A stretch of DNA of 64,000 nucleotides, taken from contig NZ_CP114039.1 in assembly GCF_026965535.1 (NCBI RefSeq), positions 1,240,001 to 1,304,000 on the forward strand, read 5' to 3'. The translations under genes and the position numbers were made by a program. Shown here piece after piece: positions 54,573 to 63,244 of the stretch. A model generated the notes under the pieces. That model searched no databases and was not told the DNA's origin. It saw only the letters and a list, made by a program, of their open reading frames with translations. Positions within the stretch are counted from its first letter, which is position 1. The number at the start of each line of letters is the position of its first letter. Source of the stretch: Corallococcus sp. NCRR. GTDB taxonomy: Bacteria > Myxococcota > Myxococcia > Myxococcales > Myxococcaceae.

Positions 54573-55061
54573 CTACGGGTAGTAGACCACCGTCTGCCAG
54601 CGGCGCCCGCCGTACGGCACCCAGACCCACTCCGTCACCGCCTGGTAGCCGCCCGCCACATAGCGCTGGTCGTAGTAGCCCGGCGTGCACCGCGTGTGGC
54701 GGCCGTGGCGGCCACGGGACACGCACTGCTCGGGGACCCAGACCTGCTCGTAGCGCGCCGGCACCCAGCGCTCCACCGTCTGCAGCTCGTAGCGGCCACG
54801 CGAGTCCACCGGGCGCGGCATGGGGCCGTAGTTGCAGTTCGGGCCGCGGCAGCCCATGAAGCGGCGCGTCTTCGCGTCGTCATTGTCGTAGCGGAACGCC
54901 TGGCCCTGCGGCGCGGAGTCCCAGCCGCCGTTGTACCGCTGCTGGCCGCCCCACTGCGCATCCGCCCGGGTCGGGCCGCGCCAGTCCGCCGCGAACGACG
55001 TGGAGGAACCGAGCAGCATTGCACCGAAGGCCAGGGTCGCGAGTCCGAGCTTGAAAGCCAT
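54573..55061 (-). CDS. small exported protein, aromatic and Arg-rich
   Basis: ATG 55061 is chosen because GGAGG lies 9 nt upstream; the ATG at 55070 would sit directly on the ribosome-binding site. The 162-residue protein has a Sec signal (LGLATLAFGAMLLGSSTSFAA). The mature part is rich in Tyr, Trp, Arg and Gly with pairs such as RYELQTVERWVPARYEQVWV and GYQAVTEWVWVPYGG, a mirrored repeat of about 45 residues. Three cysteines lie in CRGPNC and EQCVS, with a fourth in TRCTPG. This type of short YxxVWV-repeat protein is common in myxobacteria but of unknown function; a periplasmic or envelope location is likely. Confidence 0.72.
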   Translation of the reverse strand: MAFKLGLATLAFGAMLLGSSTSFAADWRGPTRADAQWGGQQRYNGGWDSAPQGQAFRYDNDDAKTRRFMGCRGPNCNYGPMPRPVDSRGRYELQTVERWVPARYEQVWVPEQCVSRGRHGRHTRCTPGYYDQRYVAGGYQAVTEWVWVPYGGRRWQTVVYYP

Positions 55062-55197
55062 GTCTTCCATCCTCCGTCCGAGTTGCTTGTCCTGACTGAC
55101 GGGGGTCCCGCCGGAACATTCAAATCCCATCGAGTCCCTCTCGACACCGGAGGCCGCGGGGTGGCGGGCCCGGGGGGATGTGGGTACATCTCCGGTC

Positions 55198-55914
55198 ATG
55201 TTCCACCGAGACGGCCCCACCTTCCGCGAGCTTGCACGGCAGGCCCTCACCTCCGTCGAGGAGGGCTATGACCTGCTCGCGCCCAAGTTCGAGCACACGC
55301 CGTTCCGCACGCCGGATCCGGTGCTCAAGGCCGCGCTCGCGCACGTGGGCCCCGAAGGCAGCGTGGGCAGCGCGCTGGACGTGTGCTGCGGCACCGGCGC
55401 CGCGATGCGCGTGCTACGCCCGCTGTGCACGGAGCGCGTCGTCGGGTTCGACCTGAGCCAGGGCATGCTAGAGGAGGCGCGGCGCGGGCTCGCGGATGCG
55501 CCGGGCAGCGCGGCGCTCGACTTCGTCCGGGGCGATGCGCTGGCGCTGCCCTTCGACGCGGCGTTCGACGTGGTCACCAGCTTCGGCGCCTTCGGGCACA
55601 TCCTGGAGGAGGACGAGCCGCGCCTCGTCGAGGGCATCGCGCGGGCGCTGAAGCCCGGGGGCCGCTTCGTCTTCGTCACGGCGCAACCGCCGTCCGCGCT
55701 CAACCCCGGCTACTGGGTGGCGAAGGGCTTCAACGCCGCCATGCGCGTGCGCAACGCGCTCTGGAAGCCGCCGTTCGTCATGTACTACCTGACGTTCCTC
55801 GTGCCCCGCGCCCGCGCGCTGCTGGAGGCGGCGGGCTTCGACGTGGAGGTGCGCGAGGGCGACATGCCGGAGCCCTTCGGCCGGCTCGTCACCGTCATCG
55901 CCACGAAGCGCTGA
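55198..55914 (+). CDS. class I SAM-dependent methyltransferase
   Basis: ATG 55198 gives 238 residues; a GTG at 55180, with GGGGGGAT just before it, is an alternative adding six residues. Motif I ALDVCCGTGAAMR (near residue 60), the acidic VVGFDLSQGML, DALALPFDAAFDVVTS and LKPGGRFVFVT are all standard for the Rossmann-fold methyltransferase family. The C-terminal part (LEAAGFDVEVREGDMPEPFG) is like ubiquinone/arsenite/small-molecule methyltransferases but does not define the substrate. It is divergent from the exported-protein gene (136-bp gap) and 1 bp from the convergent Gre gene. Confidence 0.88.
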   Translation: MFHRDGPTFRELARQALTSVEEGYDLLAPKFEHTPFRTPDPVLKAALAHVGPEGSVGSALDVCCGTGAAMRVLRPLCTERVVGFDLSQGMLEEARRGLADAPGSAALDFVRGDALALPFDAAFDVVTSFGAFGHILEEDEPRLVEGIARALKPGGRFVFVTAQPPSALNPGYWVAKGFNAAMRVRNALWKPPFVMYYLTFLVPRARALLEAAGFDVEVREGDMPEPFGRLVTVIATKR

Positions 55915-55915
55915 A

Positions 55916-56437
55916 TCACGGCGCGGCCGCGGCGGCTTCGGACTCTGCGTACTCCACCGCGAGGATTTCGTACTCCACCGTGCCGCGCGGACGCTCCACC
56001 TGCACGGCCTCGCCGGCCTCCTTGCCCAGGAGCGCGCGCGCCAGCGGGGACTCCACGCTCAGCCGCCCCGCCTTCACGTCCGCTTCATCCGGACCGACGA
56101 TGCGATAGCGCATGCGCGCGCCGTCCTCGTCCTCCAGCACCACCCACGCGCCGAAGAAGACACGGCCCGCCTGCGAGGGATCCGCCTCCACCACCCGCAC
56201 GTCCTCCAGGATGGCGGTGAGCTCGCGCGTCCGGCGCTCCCGCTCGCGCTTGCGCACGCCCGCTTCCAGCTCCGGCCAGTCCCGGGGCGCGGGGCCCTGC
56301 AGCTCCAGCAGCTCCTCCTGGAGCGCCCGGTAGCCCTCCGGCGTGATGTAGCGCTGCTCCGCCGACGTCGACCGGGGACGCGCGGGGGTGAGCCCCTCGT
56401 CGCCGCCCCCGTCTTCCTTGGTGAATGCCTTCGACAT
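55916..56437 (-). CDS. GreA/GreB family transcription elongation factor
   Basis: ATG 56437 follows GAAGGGAGCTGGCC and gives 173 residues; the longer open frame has no ribosome-binding site. The N-terminal half is a coiled coil (YITPEGYRALQEELLEL to RKRERERRTRELTAILED) of the length used to insert into the RNA polymerase secondary channel. The C-terminal half has the FKBP-like Gre domain, with GAWVVLEDEDGARMRYRIVGPDEAD and GTVEYEILAVEY. It stimulates transcript cleavage in backtracked complexes. The acidic tip is less clear than in E. coli GreA, so cleavage activity is not certain; a GreB-like or Rnk-like subgroup is possible. Confidence 0.88.
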   Translation of the reverse strand: MSKAFTKEDGGGDEGLTPARPRSTSAEQRYITPEGYRALQEELLELQGPAPRDWPELEAGVRKRERERRTRELTAILEDVRVVEADPSQAGRVFFGAWVVLEDEDGARMRYRIVGPDEADVKAGRLSVESPLARALLGKEAGEAVQVERPRGTVEYEILAVEYAESEAAAAAP

Positions 56438-56690
56438 GGCCAGCTCCCTTCGTCCGGGAAATTTCTCAACGTTTCCCAGGCTTTGCACGGCGGGTCCGCC
56501 TGCTCGCTCGCTGTGCGTAGAGGCTCTAGCTGATGAAGGCGGGCGATCTCCTGGAAGGCGCACTGCTGCTGGGGAGCGCACGCGAGGACGCCGCGGCGTG
56601 CGCTTCGTCACCATCGGCGAGGACTTCCAGCGGCGGCCAGGCGCCTGCGGGGCAGGCGCCTGATCCGCGGGTTCACCTGACGAAGCGGAC

Positions 56691-57191
56691 CTACTTCGCC
56701 GACTCGGAGGCCGCCGGGGCCGCGGTCTCGGACGGAGCGCCGGGCGTCGCGGGCGTGGTGGACGGCTCCGTGGCGGACGGCTCCGCGGCGGACGACTCAG
56801 CCGGGGGCGCGATGGGCGCGCCTTCGGGCGCGGGGGCCTGACCGGAGGGCACCACCTGGAGCTTGTAGCGGCTCACGCCCTTGGGTAGCACGACCTCCAC
56901 CAGGGGGTTCTCCTTCACCAGGCCCGGGTCGAGCGGGAGGGAGAACTCGCCGTTCTCATCGGTGGTGGCGTTGATGTGGTTGCGGTACTCGCCGCCCAGG
57001 ATCTTGGCGCCCTTCACCGGCTTGCCCGTCGCGGCGTCCGTCACGCGCAGCACCATCAGCTGGCCCGCCTGGAGCTCGGAGGCGCCGCCGTTGGCCTGGA
57101 TGACTTCGTTGTAGCGCGGGCGCAGCGCGCAGCCGGACAGCAGCGCGGAGGAGAGGACGGCGATGGTCAGCAGGTTGCGGCGAAGGCTCAT
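56691..57191 (-). CDS. lipoprotein with carboxypeptidase-regulatory-like domain
   Basis: ATG 57191 (166 aa) begins a lipoprotein signal ending ALLSGC (Cys21); an ATG at 57200 is possible. The mature part, around residues 38-112, has VLRVTDAATGKPVKGAKILGGE and TTDENGEFSLPLDPG, the signature of a transthyretin-like/carboxypeptidase-regulatory beta-sandwich. It ends in a low-complexity Pro/Ala/Glu/Ser tail (SSAAEPSATEPSTTPATPG). Function is unknown; it is probably anchored in the outer membrane. It is 253 bp downstream of the Gre gene on the same strand, with nothing recognised between them. Confidence 0.75.
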   Translation of the reverse strand: MSLRRNLLTIAVLSSALLSGCALRPRYNEVIQANGGASELQAGQLMVLRVTDAATGKPVKGAKILGGEYRNHINATTDENGEFSLPLDPGLVKENPLVEVVLPKGVSRYKLQVVPSGQAPAPEGAPIAPPAESSAAEPSATEPSTTPATPGAPSETAAPAASESAK

Positions 57192-57460
57192 GGAATCCAT
57201 CCAGGCTGGGAAGCGGTACGTCGGAGGCGCGGCAGCATAGCCGCCAGCCACCAGACGCCAAGTCTCCGGTGCGTGACAGCCCCCGTGTACGGCATCCGCC
57301 CTCACGCCGGGTCGCGAAATTCCCGGCAGGCAGGCACGGCATGCGCCCACCTTCCCGGGGACCGGTGGAGCCGTCAGCCCTTCCACCCGCCCGCTTCCAG
57401 CACCATCTCCCAAGGTGTCCGGGCACGTCCTTCCCCCGCCCGCACGGAGGCCAAAGCTCC

Positions 57461-58066
57461 ATGAGTGAGACCTATACGGAGGACTCGGATCGCGTCACGA
57501 ATTCGAGCGACCGCCCTCCCCTGAACAACGCGCGATTCGATTACGAGGTCCTTCCGCCCGGCGTGCGTGTGGAGGAGAGCCACTTCGAGCTGAAGCACAA
57601 CCGGTTCGACGTGAGCGTGCTGACGATGGTGCTCATCAGCACCGTCACGTTCTTCATTCCGTTGTTCAACGGCCTGCTGGCTGGCACGTTCGGCGGCTTC
57701 CATGCGGGGCGCCTCCGCCGGGCGCTGGGCGCCGCGGCCGTCGCCTCGGTGGTGGTGCCCGCCGCGTTCTACGTGGCCTTCAACGTCTTCAGCGTGGGTG
57801 GCGAGCGCATCTTCCTGGGCCTGGGTTGGGGGAACTGGACGCTGCTGCACGTCATCGGCCTGTTCATCGGAGCGCTCTGTGGCGCGGCCAGCCGGCCGGT
57901 GTTCACCGGTGAGACGCCCGTCTTCCGGACGCAGTACGTCAGCGGACCTCCACTCCTAGCGCAAGGCGATGTCGCGCCAGCCCTTCCGGAAGGCTCGCGA
58001 GACTTCTCCCGGGACCTGCCCACGACGCGAGTGTCCCCTCCCAGTGGACCTGTGCGCGGGGAGTGA
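57461..58066 (+). CDS. small multi-pass membrane protein of unknown function
   Basis: ATG 57461 follows ACGGAGGCCAAAGCTCC and gives 201 residues; the open frame upstream to 57269 is antisense to the lipoprotein gene. The N-terminal ~50 residues are acidic and polar, then hydrophobic segments lie at about 51-73, 85-108 and 122-143. The tail is polar and Pro-rich. The last 128 bp overlap the convergent DUF4105 gene, so its C-terminus may be poorly constrained. No family was recognised. Confidence 0.65.
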   Translation: MSETYTEDSDRVTNSSDRPPLNNARFDYEVLPPGVRVEESHFELKHNRFDVSVLTMVLISTVTFFIPLFNGLLAGTFGGFHAGRLRRALGAAAVASVVVPAAFYVAFNVFSVGGERIFLGLGWGNWTLLHVIGLFIGALCGAASRPVFTGETPVFRTQYVSGPPLLAQGDVAPALPEGSRDFSRDLPTTRVSPPSGPVRGE

Positions 58067-60803
58067 GCAGCACGCTCCAGCGGGAGATGCGCCCCAGGTA
58101 CCACTCCACCTGGAGCGTCGCGTCCGCCTCGTGCGTGAAGCCCGGCGTGATGCCCGTGCGCCACGACGGCACGTACGTGGCCTCCAGGCGCAGGGCGCTG
58201 TTGCCAGGCCCTGGCAGGCCCACGCGATGGGCCAATGACAGACGGGGCCCCACCGTGGGGACCGTCTCCGTGGGGCTCCAGGCCATCGTGGCCTGGGCGC
58301 CCAGCCCCACCGCGAGGAAGGTGTCGAAGCGCTCCGAGGCCGCCACCACGCCCAGCGCCTCCGCCTCCACCGTCGCGCGGTAGGGCAGCGGACGGCTGAT
58401 GTCCGTGGACATCCTCGCCTCCGCGCCCCAGCCCAGCGCGTCGGAGAACGACCGTTGCTGCTGGGGCAGTTCGGGCATCAGCGTGCGGTAGCCCACCAGC
58501 GTCAGGCGTGAGCCGAGGATGCGCGGCACGCCCCAGCGCGGCTCCACCGACAGCTCTCCGTCCAGCACGCGCAGCTCGCTGCTGGACTGGAAGCCGTGCA
58601 GGCGCGCGTCGCCCAGGGCCTCGTTCATCGCGGAGGTGCGCAGGCTCACCACCGGCCGCGCGGCGCCCACCTCCGGGAAGTCCACGCCGCCGCTGACCAC
58701 CGTGCGGGCCGCGCCGGATTCACGCAGCGCGCCCCGGGCCCAGGTGGTCTCCGTCTCCACCTTCTGTTCATGGTCCTTCGCGAGGAAGGCCCGCAGATCC
58801 ACGTCCGCGAGCGGTCCGTCGTTGAGCGCGCCCTGTGCCTCGGTGGCCGCGGCGAAGGCGGCCTCGGTGTGCTCCGCGCGGACCAGGGCCTTGAGCTCGT
58901 CCGGCGTGGGCGGGCGCTTGATGGCGGTGTCCAGGGCCTGCTGGAGCAGGGCCGTGCGGTCGAGCACCGCGAGCTTGCGCTGCATGGCGTCCTCGCGCTC
59001 GAAGAGGAGTTGCCGGTCCTTGACGCCCTGGGCCGCGCCGCCCTGCCCCTTCAAGTCGAGGGACACGAGGCGCTCGCGTTCGATGGCGAGCGTCTCCCCT
59101 TCGGCCTGGTCCACCGCCGCGCGCTCCACCCGCACCGCGTGGGCCACATACGCGTGCAGGGCATCCCGGGCTTCGGGGCGCGCGGAGGGAGATGCCGCGT
59201 CGAGCGCCGTCGTCACGGCGTGGATCAACTGTTCCCAGGCCTGCCTGCGCTCGTCGGGTTCAGGGGACTGGAGGCGGCGGTGCACCTGGTGCAATGGCGC
59301 GAGCGCGGTGGATGGAAGCAGGGAGGCCAGCTTCGTGAGCAGCCGCTCCTCTTCCACGAGCGCGCGCCGGGCGCGGTCTCCCGTGGATTCGAAGGCGTCC
59401 GGGACGTGCTCCAGGAGCGGCACCGCGCGCCCGTTCGCGTCCACGACGTTCGTCTTCGCCAGCGTGTCCAGCGTGGCCGTGGGCAGGACCCACAGGGTGC
59501 CCGGCGCGCTCACGTGACGGCCGTTCTCCAGCGAGCCATTGAGCAGGAAGAGCAGCGCGGCGGCGCAGTTGTCGGTGAAGAAGTAGTAGCCCAGGTAGCC
59601 GCGACGCTCGAGCTCCCAGGTGCGCTCCAGCATGCGCTGGGATTCGCCGGGCGTGAGGTTCAGCCGGAAGCGGCGGATGGTGCGCTGCTCCAGCTCCAGC
59701 GATTCATGGGTGATGTCGCCCAGGGTGCCCGTGAGGAAGACGGTGCTGTAGCCGCCCGTCATGCCCTTCATCAGGTAGCCCAGGCCCTTCTCCTCCATGC
59801 CGGTGAGGGCCACGAGCTGCACGACGCGCTCGAAGCCGGGGCCCTGCACCGTGGCGCCTTCGCGCCAGACCGGGCGCAGGAGCAGGTGGCCGAAGAGGGA
59901 CTGGGGCTGACGGCCCGTGGCCGCGACGAGCAGGACCTCCAGATGGGAGAGCGCCTCCGCCTCCGCCCACGTGTCGAAGGCCGGGCAGGCTCCCCGCGCG
60001 GGCAGCGTGCCCAGGCGCGCCTCCGAGATGAACTCCGACACGGCGCGCGTCTTGGACAGCTCCTGACAGCGCACCTGATCATCCTCGGGCAATGCGTCCG
60101 GACGCAGGGACTCCACGGGGACGAACAGCTCCTCCGCGAACGTGACGAGGTCCAGCGAGGCGCTCGCCTGCCCCCGCGCGCGGCTGAAGGCCCCCGCGTA
60201 GGTGATGCTCGCGGTCTCCTTCCACGTGAGGGGGCGCTCGAAGGGGAGCAGCCATCCATCCAGCCTGCGCCACTGGGGACGCCTGCTCCAACCGCGCGCG
60301 TCGTCCCAGCGCTGCATCACGGCGTGCACCACGGCGCGGCGGCGCCACAGCTGCTCGGCCTCCGTATCGGTGAGACGTGACAGACGCAGCGTGGCCCGGC
60401 GCTCCTCGGAAGGCGCGTAGCGGTAGAGGTGGAACTGCTCGCGCTGCTCCGACCAGTCCGGACGGGCCGTCGTGCCGTCACCCAGGCCCAGCGGCGCGGG
60501 CTCCGCGTGGAGCACGAACTCCAACCGGCCTCCCGGTGGACGGCGCATCGCGGGAGGCAGGGCGGCGAGCCCTGCTTCCACGTCGGAGACGAGCAAGGCA
60601 TCCCGCGCTGCGGCGCCACGCAGGACGATGCCCGCGGTGGCTTCCAAGGCCGCGACCCGTTCGGCCAGGACGACCTCCGGAGACCGCTCCTTCAAGAACG
60701 CCGGCACCGCGAGGTGGCCCAGGGGTTCTTCGTCACGAGCCTGCGCGCTCACGGGCAACAGCAGCACCGTGAGCCATCCCATCCAGGCTGTGCGAGGCCT
60801 CAC
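57939..60803 (-). CDS. DUF4105 (Lnb N-terminal-like) periplasmic protein
   Basis: A 954-residue exported protein with signal WLTVLLLPVSAQA. Residues ~250-480 show the DUF4105 pattern: SHLEVLLVAATGRQPQSLFGHLLLR, LTGTLGDITHESL and GYYFFTDNCAAALL, with the His and Cys that may form an NlpC-like active site. The rest has a helical middle (~500-700) and a C-terminal region of alternating strands that ends HRLALGVEVR, suggesting a barrel or beta domain. Activity is unproven. Its ATG overlaps the Ser-rich lipoprotein stop by 4 bp (60800-60803), and its 3' end overlaps the convergent membrane-protein gene by 128 bp. Confidence 0.8.
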   Translation of the reverse strand: MRPRTAWMGWLTVLLLPVSAQARDEEPLGHLAVPAFLKERSPEVVLAERVAALEATAGIVLRGAAARDALLVSDVEAGLAALPPAMRRPPGGRLEFVLHAEPAPLGLGDGTTARPDWSEQREQFHLYRYAPSEERRATLRLSRLTDTEAEQLWRRRAVVHAVMQRWDDARGWSRRPQWRRLDGWLLPFERPLTWKETASITYAGAFSRARGQASASLDLVTFAEELFVPVESLRPDALPEDDQVRCQELSKTRAVSEFISEARLGTLPARGACPAFDTWAEAEALSHLEVLLVAATGRQPQSLFGHLLLRPVWREGATVQGPGFERVVQLVALTGMEEKGLGYLMKGMTGGYSTVFLTGTLGDITHESLELEQRTIRRFRLNLTPGESQRMLERTWELERRGYLGYYFFTDNCAAALLFLLNGSLENGRHVSAPGTLWVLPTATLDTLAKTNVVDANGRAVPLLEHVPDAFESTGDRARRALVEEERLLTKLASLLPSTALAPLHQVHRRLQSPEPDERRQAWEQLIHAVTTALDAASPSARPEARDALHAYVAHAVRVERAAVDQAEGETLAIERERLVSLDLKGQGGAAQGVKDRQLLFEREDAMQRKLAVLDRTALLQQALDTAIKRPPTPDELKALVRAEHTEAAFAAATEAQGALNDGPLADVDLRAFLAKDHEQKVETETTWARGALRESGAARTVVSGGVDFPEVGAARPVVSLRTSAMNEALGDARLHGFQSSSELRVLDGELSVEPRWGVPRILGSRLTLVGYRTLMPELPQQQRSFSDALGWGAEARMSTDISRPLPYRATVEAEALGVVAASERFDTFLAVGLGAQATMAWSPTETVPTVGPRLSLAHRVGLPGPGNSALRLEATYVPSWRTGITPGFTHEADATLQVEWYLGRISRWSVLLTPRAQVHWEGTLASWAGPGRSLASLPEGLARHRLALGVEVR

Positions 60804-61741
60804 TGGAGGGCCTCGGCCGCTTGGGGCGCCCCCTCCAGTTCCAGGATGAAGGCCTGACGGTCCTCTTCGAGCCGGGGTTCGGTGCGCGCCAACTGCCCCA
60901 CGCGCTCCAGCCAGGCGCGGGCGCGCTCGGGCGTCAGCGTCTTCGCGTCCGCCATCATCAGCAGCTCCTTGCGGTGCGTGCGCAGCAGCTTGCCGAAGAC
61001 ATCCAGGTTCTCACGGCGGATGCGCGCCGCCTGCGCCAGGTCCTCCACCGTCGGGCCCGCGCCCAGCGCCAGGTCCTCTCGCAGTTGGTGCGTGCGGGCC
61101 CGCAGGTACGTCTGGGCCGCGTGCCCCACCTCCTTCGGCGGAGGGTGCCTGCCCTTGCGCCGTTCGGCTCGCGCGTACGACTGCCAGATGATGATGCCCA
61201 GGCCCATCACCGTCAGCGCCACCGTGGCCGTCGACAGGAGCTGGTTCTCGCGGCCGTTGCTGCTCTCGCTGCGCGTGCGCGAGTCGTCGCCCTGGTCCAC
61301 CTGGTTCGACTCGCTGGTGCCCGCGTTGCTGTTCTCGCTGGAGCCGGAGTGGCTGGAGCCGCCCTCCCGCGAGCTGTGGTCGCTGGAGCCCGAGGAGTCG
61401 CCCGAGTCCGACTTGCTCGAATCCCCGTGGCTGGAGTTGCCCGAGTCGGAGTCGCTGGACTCGCCCGAGCCCGACTCGCTGGAGCCCTCGTCGCTGGAGC
61501 CGTTGGACTCCGACTGGCTGGAGTCCCCCTGGCTGGAGTTGCCCTGGCTGGAGTCACCCTGGCTGGAGTTGCCCGAGTCCGACTGGCTGGAGTCCCCCTG
61601 GCTGGACGCGCCCGAGTCCGAGGAGTTGCCCGAATCCGATGCCCCCGCGGCCCTCAAGCCCCCGGCGGGCGTGCGACACCCCACCGCGAGCATCAGCATC
61701 GACGCCGTCACCACGCGCTTCCATGAAGACTTCGTCCGCAT
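60800..61741 (-). CDS. Ser/Gly/Asp-rich repeat lipoprotein with transmembrane segment
   Basis: ATG 61741 (313 aa) starts a lipoprotein signal ending LMLAVGC (Cys22); the ATG at 61765 would add eight residues. Residues ~35-135 are degenerate SSQGDSSQSDSGNS-type repeats with almost no hydrophobic residues, resembling a stalk or spacer. A transmembrane helix (TATVALTVMGLGIIIWQSY) follows near residue 175, then a basic and helical C-terminal domain of ~125 residues. A lipid anchor and a transmembrane helix together are unusual, so it may span the periplasm. It is coupled to the DUF4105 gene by a 4-bp overlap, suggesting a shared envelope function. Confidence 0.75.
   Translation of the reverse strand: MRTKSSWKRVVTASMLMLAVGCRTPAGGLRAAGASDSGNSSDSGASSQGDSSQSDSGNSSQGDSSQGNSSQGDSSQSESNGSSDEGSSESGSGESSDSDSGNSSHGDSSKSDSGDSSGSSDHSSREGGSSHSGSSENSNAGTSESNQVDQGDDSRTRSESSNGRENQLLSTATVALTVMGLGIIIWQSYARAERRKGRHPPPKEVGHAAQTYLRARTHQLREDLALGAGPTVEDLAQAARIRRENLDVFGKLLRTHRKELLMMADAKTLTPERARAWLERVGQLARTEPRLEEDRQAFILELEGAPQAAEALQ
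61330..61640 (-). repeat. degenerate ~15-bp tandem repeat encoding the Ser-rich stalk
   Basis: The minus strand holds many variants of a 15-nt unit that reads SSQGD, SSQSD or SGNSS. Neighbouring units such as CTGGAGTTGCCCTGG (plus strand) differ by few bases. Such arrays change length by slipped-strand replication, so the stalk length may vary among strains. Confidence 0.7.
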
Positions 61742-61884
61742 CCATCCCCCTCGAAAGGGCGCCACCGGGCCTGGCGCCAGCCAGTGCCCTAGCCAACCGC
61801 ATGCCGGGCGCTGGATTGTGCATTATCGAGAGGTTGCTGGATCGTCTGACGCGATACGGCGCGAAAAACAGGCCCCGGGGTGCG

Positions 61885-63240
61885 TCACGCGCTTCGCGCC
61901 CCTGTTTCACCGCGGGTATGACGGACGCCCTCCAGGAAGAGACGTTTCAGATAGGGATTGAGGAAGCGCCCCTGCGGGTCCAGCTGCTCGCGCACGCGCT
62001 GGAAGTCATCCCAGCGGGGATACAGATGTTTCAGTGTCGCCGCCGTCTGGGTGTGCAGCTTGCCCCAGTGGGGCCGGCCACCGTGGTTGCGGAAGATGGC
62101 CTCCGCGCCGGAGAAGTAGGGCTCCAGCGGCATGCCCTGGTATTGATGCACCGCGATGAACGCGCGGTCCCCGCCGTGCGCCGGGCTGAGGAACACGTCG
62201 TCGCCGCGCACGAAGCGGTACTCCACCGGGAAGTGCACGGGCAGGTGCTCGCGCATGATGTATTCGGACAGCTCGCGCAGGCAGTCCGGCCCCCGCTCCA
62301 CCGGCACGGCGTATTCCATCTCCTGGAAGCGCACGAGCCGCGGCGTGGCGAACAGCGTGTGGCTCTGCCCCGCCAGCACCCCCTCCGACGCCAGCTTCGC
62401 CGACAGCCGGCTCACCGGCGCGCACCACGCCGGCCGCATGCGGCACGCGCGGCTCACCGCGCCGAAGACGGCGTTCTCCATCACCATCTCGCTGAACCAG
62501 CGCCCCACGCCCACCCCGTGCGGGGTCTCCTCCGTGAGGTCCATCGCCTTCGTCATCACGCGGTCGGAGTGCGGGAACCAGAAGAACTCGTAGTGCCGGT
62601 GGCGTGCCCGCGCTTCGTCCAATCCCGCGAGGCACTCCTCCAGCCCCAGGTTCCGCCGCGTCAGCCGCAGCCGGTACGCGGGCAGCAGGCGCAGCCGCAC
62701 CCGCGTCATCACGCCCAGCGCGCCCAGGGACACGCGCGCGGCCTGGAGCAGCTCCGGCGACGTGTCCTCCGAGCACGTCACCTCGTCCCCGCTCGCCGTG
62801 ACGAGCGTCATCGCCGCCGCCTGCGTGGAGAGGATGCCCAGCCCCACGCCCGTGCCGTGCGTGCCCGTGCCCAGCGCGCCGCCCAGCGACTGCTTGTTGA
62901 TGTCGCCCAGGTTCTCCATCGCGAGCCCGTGCGACGCGAGCAGCGCGCCCAGCTCGCGCAGGTTCGTGCCCGCCCACACCACGGCCTCGCGCGTGCGCTC
63001 ATCCACGGACTCCAGGCCCCGCAGCGCTTCGAGCGACACCATCGTCTCGTCCGTCGCGCACAGGGGCGGGAACGAGTGGCCGCTGCCCACCACGCGCACG
63101 GTGCGCGACTGGGCGCTGGCGTCGCGGAGCGCGGCCTTCAGCGCGTCCACGGAGTCCGGCCGGAGGAAGCTGGAGGGATGGGCCTCCACCCCACCGGACC
63201 AGTTGCGCCACGTCTTCGTCTTCGCCGTGTCGGTCGTCAT
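61885..63240 (-). CDS. D-arabinono-1,4-lactone/L-gulonolactone oxidase-like flavoprotein
   Basis: A 451-residue FAD enzyme of the sugar-1,4-lactone oxidase group. The FAD-binding PP loop is RTVRVVGSGHSFPPL (~residue 46), followed by GDINKQSLGGALGTGTHGTG (~113). The ALO C-terminal domain carries the family motif RPHWGKLHT near 397 and ends NPYLKRLF. It oxidises an aldonolactone and may use oxygen or another acceptor; the precise substrate cannot be read from sequence. Its start lies 4 bp after the stop of the PLP-enzyme gene. In actinobacteria the same pair occurs, but the functional link is unproven. Confidence 0.87.
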   Translation of the reverse strand: MTTDTAKTKTWRNWSGGVEAHPSSFLRPDSVDALKAALRDASAQSRTVRVVGSGHSFPPLCATDETMVSLEALRGLESVDERTREAVVWAGTNLRELGALLASHGLAMENLGDINKQSLGGALGTGTHGTGVGLGILSTQAAAMTLVTASGDEVTCSEDTSPELLQAARVSLGALGVMTRVRLRLLPAYRLRLTRRNLGLEECLAGLDEARARHRHYEFFWFPHSDRVMTKAMDLTEETPHGVGVGRWFSEMVMENAVFGAVSRACRMRPAWCAPVSRLSAKLASEGVLAGQSHTLFATPRLVRFQEMEYAVPVERGPDCLRELSEYIMREHLPVHFPVEYRFVRGDDVFLSPAHGGDRAFIAVHQYQGMPLEPYFSGAEAIFRNHGGRPHWGKLHTQTAATLKHLYPRWDDFQRVREQLDPQGRFLNPYLKRLFLEGVRHTRGETGARSA

Positions 63241-63244
63241 GCCG

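Noticed and set aside
55110..55150. tRNA T-arm-like TTCAAATCC
   Set aside because: There is no acceptor or anticodon arm of matching sequence around it.
56533..56841. 102-residue plus-strand frame in the gap between the Gre and lipoprotein genes
   Set aside because: It runs antisense into the lipoprotein's low-complexity tail, and its composition follows from that; no ribosome-binding site or family was seen.
61330..61640. Possible CRISPR array or satellite
   Set aside because: The units are ~15 bp, degenerate and in frame with a Ser-rich protein, with no spacers.
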